From Fischerella thermalis PCC 7521 (lineage in GTDB: Bacteria > Cyanobacteriota > Cyanobacteriia > Cyanobacteriales > Nostocaceae): a DNA stretch of 64,000 nucleotides. The notes below the pieces were generated by a model. That model was not told the DNA's origin, made no database searches, and worked only from the letters and a program-made list of their open reading frames with translations. Numbering within the stretch: the stretch's first letter is position 1; each line of letters opens with the position of its first letter. This document shows positions 8,246 through 19,653 of the stretch, piece by piece. Made by a program: the position numbers and the translations under genes. Location of the stretch: NCBI RefSeq assembly GCF_000317225.1, contig NZ_AJLL01000033.1:151161-215160 (forward strand), written 5' to 3'.

Positions 8246-9187
8246 ATGACTTTTTTCAATCAAGAAGAACAACTGGAAAAACTAGGTAATGGCATTTTAG
8301 AAGCAACTTGGGCAGAATTTCCGACCTTAGCCCCTAACCAAATTGCTTTGACTTGGATTGTCTACGATCCACCTGTGTTGGTAAATACTGGTGGTGCTTT
8401 GACGCCAGATGCTTTTTGGAACCATCCAGTTCGTGGTTTTACTTATCGAGGTTCAGAGCGAATTTACCCAGCCAGTGTGGTGAAGCTATTTTACTTGGTA
8501 GCAGTCCAGGAATGGCTAGAAAAAGGTATGGTTCAGACCTCTGGTGAGTTGGAAAGAGCCATGGGTGATATGATTATCGATTCTAGTAATGATGCTACTA
8601 GCTTAATAGTAGATATACTGACAGGAACTACATCCGGACCAGAATTGCCACCAGGACCATTTGAGACGTGGAAGCAACAGCGCCATATTGTTAACCGCTA
8701 CTATCAATCCTTGGGATGGCCGGAAATGGAAAGTATTAACGTCTGCCAAAAGACCTGGTGTGATGGACCTTACGGACGGGAACGGGCATTTTATGGACAA
8801 TTGCTAGAAAATCGCAATATGTTGACAACTAATGCTACCGCCAGGCTGTTACATAGTATTGTTGGTGGTGTAGCAGTATCTAGTGTGCGATCGCAAGCGA
8901 TGATGAGTATACTCAAACGTAGTCTCAAGGCTGATGAATTGCCGCAAGATGTAGAGGAAGACCAAATTACAGGCTTTTTAGGTGCAGGTCTTCCCCAAAC
9001 AGCACAAATTTGGTCAAAGGCGGGTTGGACTAGCCAAGTCCGACATGATGCTGCGTATATAGAAATACCCAATCTTCGCCCTTATCTTGTAGTTGTATTT
9101 ACTGAAGGCAAAATGCACGCCAAAAATCGTAATCTGTTGCCTTTTGTTTCTCAGCGTATCGCCGAAGCAGTTGCCAGTTTAAATTAG
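8246..9187 (+). CDS. Class A beta-lactamase-fold serine hydrolase
   Basis: 313 residues. The active-site SxxK motif is S77-V-V-K80 in IYPASVVKLFYL, the SxN-type motif is at about 113-115 in IDSSNDATSL, and the third motif is a degenerate KTG, SKAGWTSQVRHD near residue 265. The order and spacing fit the beta-lactamase2 / penicillin-binding serine hydrolase superfamily. There is no signal peptide, so a true periplasmic beta-lactamase is unlikely; a cytosolic peptidase or esterase acting on muropeptide-like substrates would suit the neighbouring NlpC/P60 gene, but that is inference. It is divergent from that gene and apparently has almost no leader. Confidence 0.8.
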   Translation: MTFFNQEEQLEKLGNGILEATWAEFPTLAPNQIALTWIVYDPPVLVNTGGALTPDAFWNHPVRGFTYRGSERIYPASVVKLFYLVAVQEWLEKGMVQTSGELERAMGDMIIDSSNDATSLIVDILTGTTSGPELPPGPFETWKQQRHIVNRYYQSLGWPEMESINVCQKTWCDGPYGRERAFYGQLLENRNMLTTNATARLLHSIVGGVAVSSVRSQAMMSILKRSLKADELPQDVEEDQITGFLGAGLPQTAQIWSKAGWTSQVRHDAAYIEIPNLRPYLVVVFTEGKMHAKNRNLLPFVSQRIAEAVASLN

Positions 9188-9429
9188 AAGATGGAGGCGG
9201 AGAAAGAGAGACGCGGAGCGTATTCTCAAATCGAAGCATCTGCTGCTGGTCCCCGCGTCGCCCATCTCTTCTCTCTGCGCGTCCTCTGCAAAAATTAAGT
9301 AGTGACTAATGATGTATCCAAGAATATACTTAAGATAAAGTGTTTTTTATATAAAAACTTATTTTTTACATAGCATAAATCCTTATCTCTAACTTCTTAC
9401 TAGTCATTATTCGCAAATTTTAAAGATAT

Positions 9430-11427
9430 ATGGATCTAGTTGATTGCCCGGAATGCCAATTAAGAAACTTAACTCAGCAGCTGCAAAAGGAAACAAGCAA
9501 GCGGAAGTTACTTGAGCAAAAGCTACGGACTTCTGAAGCTCAAATGCGTGCTGTCTTTGAGGCAATGACTGATGTAGTGCTGATCATTAATCTTCACAGC
9601 AACCAACTTGGAAGCATAAAAATTCTACCAACAAAACCCAATCAAACACATACAGATGATACTGATGTGATTAGTCAGACGGTAGAACAATTTTTTCATG
9701 AACAGACCGCTCAGCTTTGGTTAGAAAAAGTCCGACAGGCTTTAGATTTACAGCAGACACTTTATTTTGATTACAATTTGTTTCGGCAGGGGCGTCAGGT
9801 TTGGTTTAGCGCTAGTATTTCCCCTATCTCAGACCAATCAGTACTTTGGGTAGCACGAGATATTAGCGATCGCAAGCAAGCTGAAATAGAATTGCAACAT
9901 GCCAAAGAAGCAGCCGAAGCAGCTAACAAGGCTAAAAGCCAGTTTTTGGCAGCGATGAGTCATGAACTCCGCACCCCCCTCAACAGTATTTTAGGTTTTT
10001 CTCAAATCATGTATGACGATACTTCCTGCAACGGTGAAAATCGGGAGTATCTCGACATTATTAACAGAAGTGGTCAACACTTGCTGCAATTAATTAACGA
10101 TGTGCTAGAAATGTCCAAAATTGAAGCAGGTAAAATTAAGCTCAATGAAAAAAAATTAGATTTATATAGTCTGTTAGATAGCTTAGAAGATATGCTGCGC
10201 CCCAAAGCCGCAGCCAAAAAACTCACTCTCAATTTTGAGCGATCGCCATCAGTACCACAACACATAATTGCTGACGAAAGTAAACTGCGGCAAGTTTTAT
10301 TGAACTTGTTGAGTAACGCCCTTAAATTCACTCAAGTAGGAAGCGTGACTCTACGTGTGAGAATGGGACAAGCAAGACAAACGAAAATTTCCAATCCTCA
10401 ATTCTTAATTTTCGAGGTCGAAGATACAGGTTCTGGTATTGCTTCAGAAGAAACCAACAATTTATTTGAAGCTTTTGTCCAAACCGAAACAGGTAAGCGA
10501 TCGCAAGAAGGTACAGGTTTAGGATTAGCAATTAGTCGTAAGTTTGTACAGTTAATGGGTGGAGATATTACTGTTAACAGCGTAGTCGGAAAAGGAAGTA
10601 TATTTGCATTCGACATTCAGGTCAACTTAGCAGAGATGACACAGCTACCACAGTTGTCAAGTCAACGGGTTAAGTGTCTAGCACCAGACCAACCAATTTA
10701 TCGTCTGTTAATTGTGGACGATAATCAAGACCATCGCCAATGTCTCATCAAACTCTTAAAACCTTTGGGTTTTGAAATACAACAAGCAGAAAATGGCCAA
10801 CAAGGTATAGCTATTTGGGAAAGTTGGTGTCCCCATATCATATTTATGGATATGCAGATGCCAATTATGGATGGTTACGAAGCTACCAGGGAAATTAAAA
10901 GGAGGGAGCAATCTAGCTGGGGAGATAGGGAGAACCATCTCCCATCTCATACCAAAATTATCGCCCTCACGGCCTATGCTTTTGAGGAACAGCGCCAAGT
11001 AATGATAGCTGCTGGTTGTGATGACTTTATTAGCAAACCATTTTCTGAAGAAGAAATTTTTGCCCAACTTACAAAACACTTAGGCGTACGCTACATTTAC
11101 TTTGAACCAGGTATAGTTAACCAAAATAAGGATGTGAAATCTGGAAGCTTAACTCCTGAAGACCTAGCAAAGATGCCAGATGCATGGATACAAAAACTAC
11201 ACACAGCAGCTAAAGAGTGCAATGATGAAAGTATTCTTCAGCTATTGGCTCAAATTCCCACACAATTTCCAAATTTAATTCAAGTCCTAACGCAACTCAC
11301 TTATAATTTTCGCTTTGACGAGATTATCAAAGTAACTGACTTATTAGTCAGGCAAAAAGTCGAACAACCATTGCATTTACTACAGAAATTACAAGATGTA
11401 GAGCGCCAAAAGGTAAAGGTAGAATGA
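9430..11427 (+). CDS. Hybrid sensor histidine kinase (PAS-HisKA-HATPase-REC)
   Basis: 665 residues and soluble. An N-terminal coiled segment (residues 5-40, LTQQLQKETSKRKLLEQK) leads into a PAS-like domain (about 40-155, ending WVARDISDRKQAE). A HisKA domain carries the phospho-acceptor His178 in MSHELRTPLNSILG, and the HATPase shows the N box LSNALKFTQ, the G1 box EDTGSGIASEE and the G2 box EGTGLGLAISRK. A receiver domain carries Asp474 in IIFMDMQMPIMDGYEA with a late Lys in FISKPFSEEE. A C-terminal helical piece of about 90 residues (LTPEDLAKMPDAWIQKL) is common in cyanobacterial hybrid kinases and resembles a relay or Hpt-like module without an obvious His. The signal is unknown; no partner regulator is adjacent. 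Confidence 0.9.
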   Translation: MDLVDCPECQLRNLTQQLQKETSKRKLLEQKLRTSEAQMRAVFEAMTDVVLIINLHSNQLGSIKILPTKPNQTHTDDTDVISQTVEQFFHEQTAQLWLEKVRQALDLQQTLYFDYNLFRQGRQVWFSASISPISDQSVLWVARDISDRKQAEIELQHAKEAAEAANKAKSQFLAAMSHELRTPLNSILGFSQIMYDDTSCNGENREYLDIINRSGQHLLQLINDVLEMSKIEAGKIKLNEKKLDLYSLLDSLEDMLRPKAAAKKLTLNFERSPSVPQHIIADESKLRQVLLNLLSNALKFTQVGSVTLRVRMGQARQTKISNPQFLIFEVEDTGSGIASEETNNLFEAFVQTETGKRSQEGTGLGLAISRKFVQLMGGDITVNSVVGKGSIFAFDIQVNLAEMTQLPQLSSQRVKCLAPDQPIYRLLIVDDNQDHRQCLIKLLKPLGFEIQQAENGQQGIAIWESWCPHIIFMDMQMPIMDGYEATREIKRREQSSWGDRENHLPSHTKIIALTAYAFEEQRQVMIAAGCDDFISKPFSEEEIFAQLTKHLGVRYIYFEPGIVNQNKDVKSGSLTPEDLAKMPDAWIQKLHTAAKECNDESILQLLAQIPTQFPNLIQVLTQLTYNFRFDEIIKVTDLLVRQKVEQPLHLLQKLQDVERQKVKVE

Positions 11428-11928
11428 CTTTTTTATGAGCAGTACTACTATTAATTTATATAAATTATTTGTATTTTATTAACATTAGTTAGAAGTTATG
11501 TCTTAGTCATTAGTCAGTGCTTATTAGGCTTCTTCCATGAATTGTTAAACCCCCTTAATTTCCCCCGGAAGAAGAAAATTTACTTACCTCCCCGATTTCG
11601 CTTAGAGTTAGGGTGGGGTAAAAATATTTGTACAAAAGGTCTATTATGCAATCAATAATCAAGAATAAATGAATAGCAATTAGTGATTAATGACAAAAAA
11701 TAACTTTGATGATTGGTAGAAAGTTATTTTTATTTCTTGAATAATTTTTGTCATCCGTTGAATTGAGGATCTATCCCTCTATATAGTGACTATTCAAAAA
11801 TTTGTACTACCTTGAAAATAGGGATGTAGAAATAAATTTTTTGATGTTAAATGTAGATATTGCCAAACATTGGCTCAATATGGGTAAAACCCATTATATA
11901 TAAAGGTAATATTGTTTGAGGAGTGAAT
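11428..11928. other. Non-coding gap with degenerate repeats
   Basis: About 500 AT-rich bases between the hybrid kinase and the secreted barrel-like protein. It contains a fragment of the GGGTGGGGT-type dispersed repeat (near 11605-11625) and of an AAAAGGTCTATT word seen in other gaps. I find no coding frame. The promoter of the downstream gene must lie in the last 200 bases. Confidence 0.5.
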
Positions 11929-12714
11929 GTGAATACGATTTTTTTTAATCAAAAACTTGTCGGTTTAGTTGGTATAGCAACTACCGCTGTTTTATTTGGT
12001 GGTTTGCCTACTGTTGCTCAGACTGCTGACTCTACTAGCTTGGAAGCAGAAGCCATAACTGCATCACCCGTTCCAGTAGAAAATTCAGTAGAAGTATCTA
12101 ATTCTACTTCTACCCAGGAACAGTTCTATAATGTCGCTACACCAGAAACAGATAATCCTACATTTACACCGATTCCTGGCACGGTAGCAACATCATCCAC
12201 AGGACTTACTACTGTTCAAGATCAACACTCAATTTCTCAACCATCTACTGCTACTCAGGAAGTTGCACAATCAGACATTCTTCCAGGTCGAGCTACCCGT
12301 GGAGGATCTAGCTATATTGGTATAGCAGCAAACATTGGTCTGGCTGGTGGTGACTCCTCTTTAGGTGATGGTAACTTTATGGTGATCAGTAAGGTAGGAC
12401 TATCAAGAAGCTTATCTGTTAGACCTTCAGTAGTCGTGGGTGACAACACCACAATTCTCGTCCCTGTCACCTACGATTTTTCCTTCCAACAGCTAGGAGA
12501 TCCTTTCAGTGGACCTGTTGCGATCGCCCCTTACGTCGGTGCTGGTGCAGCGATTAACACAGGTGATGACTCTCAGTTTTCCTTCTTGTTATCTGGTGGT
12601 GTAGATTTCCCACTCAACAGTCAATTTACTGCGACAGCCGCTGTGAATGCAGCATTTTTTGATGACACTGACATCGGTTTGACACTCGGAGTTGGTTATA
12701 ACTTCGGTCTGTAA
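11929..12714 (+). CDS. Secreted, probable outer-membrane beta-barrel protein
   Basis: About 261 residues. I place the start at the GTG at 11929 because GAGGAG ends six bases before it; the GTG at 11923 sits directly on that site. The signal peptide (LVGLVGIATTAVLFGGLPTVAQT) is followed by a Ser/Thr/Pro-rich spacer of about 90 residues. The C-terminal 150 residues alternate Gly and hydrophobic residues (SSYIGIAANIGLAGGDSSL, IAPYVGAGAAINTGDD) and end GVGYNFGL. This pattern suggests a small transmembrane beta-barrel or a porin-like fold exposed at the cell surface. I cannot name a family. A 17-bp perfect inverted repeat follows the stop and probably ends transcription. Confidence 0.7.
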   Translation: MNTIFFNQKLVGLVGIATTAVLFGGLPTVAQTADSTSLEAEAITASPVPVENSVEVSNSTSTQEQFYNVATPETDNPTFTPIPGTVATSSTGLTTVQDQHSISQPSTATQEVAQSDILPGRATRGGSSYIGIAANIGLAGGDSSLGDGNFMVISKVGLSRSLSVRPSVVVGDNTTILVPVTYDFSFQQLGDPFSGPVAIAPYVGAGAAINTGDDSQFSFLLSGGVDFPLNSQFTATAAVNAAFFDDTDIGLTLGVGYNFGL

Positions 12715-12721
12715 AAATGAT

Positions 12722-12765
12722 GAATGATGAATTATGAATGCTGAAATTTTCATAATTCATCATTC
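12722..12765. terminator. Perfect 17-bp inverted repeat between convergent genes
   Basis: The left arm GAATGATGAATTATGAA (12722-12738) is matched exactly by the right arm at 12749-12765, around a 10-base loop. It lies between the stop codons of the barrel-like gene and the binding-protein gene, so it probably works as a bidirectional terminator. Related GATGAATTATGAAT words occur at 44702 and 44913. Confidence 0.6.
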
Positions 12766-12776
12766 ATACCTAGTTC

Positions 12777-14105
12777 CTACTTTGGACTAACTTGCTCAAC
12801 GGTCTTGATTTTGCCATCATCACCCACTGTCCAAACATCATAGACACCAACCACATCGCCATTTTCGTCAATATCTACATTACCGCTAGCTCCTTGGTAA
12901 TTGATATCTTTACCTTCTTTGAGTAATTTCAAACCTTCACAAACATCAGTAACTTCCACACCAGGGCCATTGGCAACTTCACGGATTTTACTGGCAATAC
13001 CAACCCCTGTGTTTTCCTTCGCTGCTTGGGCAGATAAAACTAACAAAGCAGCTGCATCCCAACCGTGGGGAGTGTATGGTGCAGGTGGGGATTTTCTTTT
13101 TTCTTGCCAAAGTTTGGTGAAAGCTTCTAATCCTTTACCGTTAGAACCAGGAACTGTACCTATAGCTCCAGCAACGATGTATTTGCCATCAGGAGTTTTA
13201 CCGACTCGCTCTGGAAATGTATCTGATTTTACACCATCAGTCAGCATTATCTGCACCCCTTGAGTTACACCTTGCTGGTATGCGGATTTGAGAAATAGGG
13301 CTCCAGTTTCTTCGTAAAATACGCCTAGTACTGCATCTGGCTTACCCGCAAAAGCTGCTTGTGCTTCGGTATCAAATGTCGTGGCTTTGGGGTCGTAGCG
13401 AACAGGGTTGCTTTTATTGACTACGGTTCCTCCTAATTTTTCAAATGCTTGTACAAAGGCTTTTTCAAAACCCACACCATAGTCATTATTAATCACGACA
13501 GTGGAAACTCTCTTAAAACCTTTTTGATTAGCAAGTTGAGCTAAAGCTTGAGCCTGGTAGGTATCTGGAGGTGCAGTACGCGCCCAAAAGTTTTTGTATT
13601 CACCTTTTGCTGCCTTTTCGGTAAATACAGGGCTGGTACTACCAGGAGAAATGAGCATGACTTTATTTGGCACAGCTATGGAGATAGCAGCACTGGAGAC
13701 ACTACTAGCAAAGGAACCAACTACACCTGCAACTTTATCTAAGGTTGCCAGTTTAGTCATACCAGCAGCACCTGCTTTAGGGTCGGTTTGATCATCAACT
13801 TGCACTAGGGTTACGGGTTGTCCATTCACACCACCGCAAGCGTTTACAGTATTTACAAGCAAGGGAACAGACTCTACCATCTGCTGTCCGATCGCTGCTA
13901 AGTCACCTGTTGTTGGTAACAGCGAACCTATTTTTAACCCTTGAGTGCTGCTGGCGGCTGTAATTGTTGAACCTGCTGGGGTGCTAGTAGCTCCATCAGT
14001 GCTTGTGTTGGAGGTTGTGGTGGTGTTGCCATCACAAGCCGCTACTAAAAAGCCTGTTGTGAAGGTAGTTATAGCTAGAGCAAAAGCACTAATAGTTTTT
14101 TTCAT
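12777..14105 (-). CDS. ABC transporter substrate-binding lipoprotein, branched-chain/neutral amino acid type
   Basis: 442 residues from the ATG at 14105 (MKKTISAFALA); AAGGAG lies upstream. The lipobox is LVAAC with the Cys near residue 24, followed by a Thr/Ser linker. The periplasmic-binding fold type I begins with LKIGSLLPTTGDLAAIGQ and continues through VVGSFASSVSSAAISIAVPN and VVINNDYGVGFEKAFVQAF, as in LivJ/LivK/NatB and urea-type receptors. It captures an amino acid or similar ligand and delivers it to an inner-membrane ABC transporter. No permease or ATPase gene is nearby, so it either serves a distant transporter, as Nat system genes are often scattered in cyanobacteria, or acts as a sensor. 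The ligand is not readable. Confidence 0.9.
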   Translation of the reverse strand: MKKTISAFALAITTFTTGFLVAACDGNTTTTSNTSTDGATSTPAGSTITAASSTQGLKIGSLLPTTGDLAAIGQQMVESVPLLVNTVNACGGVNGQPVTLVQVDDQTDPKAGAAGMTKLATLDKVAGVVGSFASSVSSAAISIAVPNKVMLISPGSTSPVFTEKAAKGEYKNFWARTAPPDTYQAQALAQLANQKGFKRVSTVVINNDYGVGFEKAFVQAFEKLGGTVVNKSNPVRYDPKATTFDTEAQAAFAGKPDAVLGVFYEETGALFLKSAYQQGVTQGVQIMLTDGVKSDTFPERVGKTPDGKYIVAGAIGTVPGSNGKGLEAFTKLWQEKRKSPPAPYTPHGWDAAALLVLSAQAAKENTGVGIASKIREVANGPGVEVTDVCEGLKLLKEGKDINYQGASGNVDIDENGDVVGVYDVWTVGDDGKIKTVEQVSPK

Positions 14106-14286
14106 ATATTTAAATTCCACTCCTTATTTTGCTCAGTAGCTGAGTCATTAATACAGATGCAAACTTATTTTCTAATTGCAAGATAAGTTTAATCTGTAAT
14201 CGCTCCGAAGCATAAATAATAGCATCTGCCAAAAGGAGTATTTCTCTGGATATCTACAGACAGAGTTTGTCGTGTCCCTAATAAAT

Positions 14287-14310
14287 AGAGACGCGATGTA
14301 TCGCGTCTCT
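14287..14310. repeat. Dispersed palindrome beside tRNA-Ser
   Basis: The arms AGAGACGCGA and TCGCGTCTCT are perfectly complementary around TGTA. This GAGACGCGAT palindrome is a common dispersed cyanobacterial repeat. An A-run between it and the tRNA reads as GTTTTTTATT after the tRNA 3' end, so transcription of the tRNA probably ends before the palindrome. Confidence 0.7.
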
Positions 14311-14319
14311 AATAAAAAA

Positions 14320-14411
14320 CGGAGAAGGAGGGATTCGAACCCTCGGTACGGCCTTTCGATCCGTACAACAGATTAGCAATCTGCCGCTTTCGACCACTCA
14401 GCCACCTCTCC
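14320..14411 (-). tRNA. trnS: tRNA-Ser (anticodon GCT)
   Basis: Read on the minus strand it begins GGAGAGGTGGCTGAGTGG and closes with CTTCTCC plus discriminator G, giving a 7-bp acceptor stem with one G-T pair. The anticodon stem-loop contains ATTGCTAAT with anticodon GCT, which reads AGC/AGT serine codons. A long variable arm, typical of class II serine tRNAs, and the T loop GGTTCGAATCC are visible. The CCA end is not encoded. T-rich sequence follows the 3' end. Confidence 0.97.
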
Positions 14412-14469
14412 ACTATGTTGAACATAAATCTTAACAGATTATTTTGGTAGAGTCAAGAGTCATTTTTAT

Positions 14470-14542
14470 CTTGTTGGTGGTTGATGGTTAGTTGTTGGTT
14501 GAACTACCAACAAACAACAAACAACAACCAACAACCAACAAG
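14470..14542. repeat. Palindromic STRR block before crtB 3' end
   Basis: A GTTGGTTG-type run changes strand at about 14500 into ACAAACAACAACC-type runs, so the whole block can fold into a long imperfect hairpin. It lies immediately after the crtB stop codon and may serve as its transcript end. A similar strand-switched block is at 57024-57090. Confidence 0.65.
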
Positions 14543-14545
14543 TAA

Positions 14546-16901
<2,356 letters not shown>

Positions 16902-17088
16902 TTAACTTTACTGCTCTTCAATATTTCTTAAGGGTTTTGCCGTACTCATTATACTTTGCAAACCGTTACATTTGCAGAAGATGGTTGATGGTTGATTGTT
17001 GGTTGTTGGTTGTTAGTAGTTAGTGGTTAGTAGCTAGTGGTAATTCCTCTACCCCTCATACTCCTCATACTCCCCCCACCTCCCCACC

Positions 17089-17976
17089 TCATACAAACTC
17101 CCCCCTCGCAACCATAACCACTCGTCCTCCCACGTTCACGTCAATGGTTATACCTTTTTGCTCTGCTTGTAGCAAAATCAAAGAAGGTCTGTTTATTTCG
17201 TACCCCTGCTCAACTCGTAAATTAATTTCTGATTTGCCGAAATAAGAATATTGAACTAAATAACCAGCTAAACATCCATTAGCACTGCCAGTAGCAGGGT
17301 CTTCCGGTATGCCTAGATAATCACAGAACACTCGCACATTCAGATCATTCTCTTTTTTGTATGTTTCTGGGCAAAATACAAGGATACATTTAGCATCTAT
17401 GGTGTTAATCAGTTCAAAATATTTGTCTCTATTAACCTGAATTCGCTTTACAGATTCCAGAGTTTTCAGAGGAACAATAATAAAGGGAACCCCTGTAGAA
17501 ACTGCTTGAATAGGAAAGCAATCATCTATCTCATCTGACTCTATTCTCAAAACTTCAGCTATTTTGTGTCTATCTAAGACTTGATGAAAAGTAGGCGCTT
17601 GTTGCTGCATCCATAGATATTTTTCAGAACCATTCTGATCCAAAAATTTTACTGGTATTTGCCCAACTTTTAAATTTAATAAAATTTCTTTAACTGAGCT
17701 TTTAATAATCTCTTTTTGGAGGATATATGCTGTGCCTAAAGTAGGATGGCCTGCAAAAGGAAGTTCTTGTTTTGGTGTAAATATTTTTACATTATAGCCC
17801 TCAGATACTGTCTGGGTTGAAGTCACAAATGTAGTCTCAGAATAGTTAATTTCTTTAGCTATTTGCTGCATTTGTTCTGTAGAAAGATTAGCTGCGTCGG
17901 GAAAAACAGCTAGTTGATTACCTGTATATTTTGCTTCAGCAAATACGTCAACAATGTAAAATTTAAGACTAATCAT
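17089..17976 (-). CDS. PhzF-like isomerase / epimerase family protein
   Basis: 295 residues of the PhzF/DapF-fold family. The catalytic Glu47 stands in NYSETTFV, equivalent to Glu45 of PhzF. The ligand-binding loops are LPFAGHPTLGTAYIL near residue 75 and PATGSANGCLAGYL near residue 225. PhzF itself isomerises a phenazine precursor, but most homologues, like this one with no phenazine genes nearby, have unknown small-molecule substrates. It is cytosolic and monocistronic here, preceded by an AT-rich gap. Confidence 0.88.
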   Translation of the reverse strand: MISLKFYIVDVFAEAKYTGNQLAVFPDAANLSTEQMQQIAKEINYSETTFVTSTQTVSEGYNVKIFTPKQELPFAGHPTLGTAYILQKEIIKSSVKEILLNLKVGQIPVKFLDQNGSEKYLWMQQQAPTFHQVLDRHKIAEVLRIESDEIDDCFPIQAVSTGVPFIIVPLKTLESVKRIQVNRDKYFELINTIDAKCILVFCPETYKKENDLNVRVFCDYLGIPEDPATGSANGCLAGYLVQYSYFGKSEINLRVEQGYEINRPSLILLQAEQKGITIDVNVGGRVVMVARGEFV

Positions 17977-18298
17977 TTTTGGATTTTACGTATTTAGACT
18001 GGACTTTATGAGCAGATTTTTGCATATTTTGTAGATTTTATTTGCCTGTCTTATAAAAAATTTAAATCGAAAAACCAGTATAGTTTGCTTTTCATATCTG
18101 AAAGTTTTATGAAACATAGATTTGCTTAATTAGCATTAACAGTATAAGATGATCCCTGCTGGTAATCGCTCCTTTGGTGTGTATCTAAACAGATGTATAT
18201 TCTTTTCCAAAGGAAAGAATATATGCACAAATAGTTGTTGAGAAACTTGGGAAAACATAAGTAATTTGCACCTGTAGAAAGGCGCACTATTCTGAACA
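17977..18298. other. Divergent promoter gap
   Basis: About 320 bases between the starts of the PhzF-like gene and the RlpA gene. It is AT-rich, with no open frame and no recognisable repeat or operator; both promoters should lie here. Confidence 0.4.
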
Positions 18299-18310
18299 TT
18301 GACAATAACC

Positions 18311-19549
18311 ATGATATTGTTTGGACTACTTTGGGCTACATCCTGGATTGGTTCATTTTTGTCACTGAATCAAAGCTTGCTACCAAGCATTGCATCAACA
18401 GTTGATTCGACAAAATTTGCTGCTAATTTAGGTAAATTGGTTAGTAAGTCTCATCCATTTTTTGTGCAGCCAAGGCAACCAGTAAAATTTTGGACTACGA
18501 CGCTACTACCTACACGTTTTTTAAAGATAGACTGGGGAGATAAAGCAGCAAAACCTACTCTAAATAAATCGTCAAATGCTTTGAAATTAAGGACTAAAAG
18601 CAACAAAAATCAATTTTGTCCTTCCCTCCAGGTAACTGAAATTCGCCAGCCTTCTGTCAAAAGTGTCAGCAATTTATCAGCTGCTACATTTATAGAAGCA
18701 ACTGCGACTCAACCAGCTTTTCTAGCAGATAAAATATTGCGATCGCTGCATAACTTTTTCCACTTTTCCACGCCTTTCGAGTCTTTGTTTAGTTCTTCAT
18801 CAGGTTTACCGGTGGGTGTAGTGCATCGTGGCGAAAGTAATTACGAAGTTTGGGTGAATAACCGCTTGATTGCAAATTTACCTAATAGGTTACAAGCAAC
18901 TTTGATGCAACAACGCTTGAGACGATTGTTGCAATCACCCAATCTCAATGCATTGCAACTGCAACCAGCATTAGTAGATGGTGTACCAGCATTAATGGCA
19001 GGAAATCGCTATCTGTTTGGCATTAACAAACAAATTACTCAAAAAGCCAATCGTAGTGGCGAATTATTAGCAATTGAATGGACTAATAACCTACGTATGG
19101 CAATGAATGCACCGACATTATCACTCGTGGAAGGGCAATTAGAGATGTATGGTTTAAAGCCTTCCCAGAAAAAAATGTATGGTCTAGCTTCTTGGTATGG
19201 TCCATATTTTCATGGTCGCTTAACGGCAAATGGTGAAATATTCAATCAAAATGAATTGACAGTTGCTCATAAATCTTTGCCTTTTAACACCTTCTTAAAA
19301 GTCACTAACTTGCAAACTGGCAAAGCGGTAATTGTGCGGGTAAATGACCGCGGTCCTTATATTCCCCCTCGAAGTCTAGATTTGTCACGAGTAGCAGCTC
19401 GTTGTATCAATAGTGAAGTTGCTGGAGTGGTACCCTATGAAGCAGTGATTATGCAACCAAGTGAAGTGAAAATGACTCTCAAAAATCTGAACCTAAGTCT
19501 GAAAAATCAGAAACCTAGTAAAAAGCTGGCAATTATCACCGATTTGTGA
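18311..19549 (+). CDS. RlpA-like septal ring lytic transglycosylase, DPBB domain
   Basis: About 412 residues from the ATG at 18311; a TTG at 18299 is a second option. A hydrophobic N-terminal segment ([19 protein letters not shown]) serves as signal or anchor. The middle 220 residues are poorly conserved. The double-psi beta-barrel domain at residues 290-370 ([56 protein letters not shown]) carries the conserved acidic residue of RlpA in NDRGPY. RlpA enzymes cleave denuded glycan strands at the septum, in the periplasm. The stop overlaps GTGA with a possible start of the NagZ-like frame, so the two wall-turnover genes are probably one transcript. Confidence 0.85.
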   Translation: MILFGLLWATSWIGSFLSLNQSLLPSIASTVDSTKFAANLGKLVSKSHPFFVQPRQPVKFWTTTLLPTRFLKIDWGDKAAKPTLNKSSNALKLRTKSNKNQFCPSLQVTEIRQPSVKSVSNLSAATFIEATATQPAFLADKILRSLHNFFHFSTPFESLFSSSSGLPVGVVHRGESNYEVWVNNRLIANLPNRLQATLMQQRLRRLLQSPNLNALQLQPALVDGVPALMAGNRYLFGINKQITQKANRSGELLAIEWTNNLRMAMNAPTLSLVEGQLEMYGLKPSQKKMYGLASWYGPYFHGRLTANGEIFNQNELTVAHKSLPFNTFLKVTNLQTGKAVIVRVNDRGPYIPPRSLDLSRVAARCINSEVAGVVPYEAVIMQPSEVKMTLKNLNLSLKNQKPSKKLAIITDL

Positions 19550-19653
19550 GCAAGTTATCAACAAGCCGTGAACTAAAGTTCCGGCTAATAGCTCAAAACC
19601 GCTCATGCGGGTTAGAATTTGTGTTCCAGTCGGTTGAGCACAAGGAACCCATC

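Noticed and set aside
8246..9187. Antibiotic-resistance beta-lactamase
   Set aside because: SxxK and SxN-like motifs are present, but there is no signal peptide and no proper KTG or Glu166-type motif, so a resistance role is not supported.
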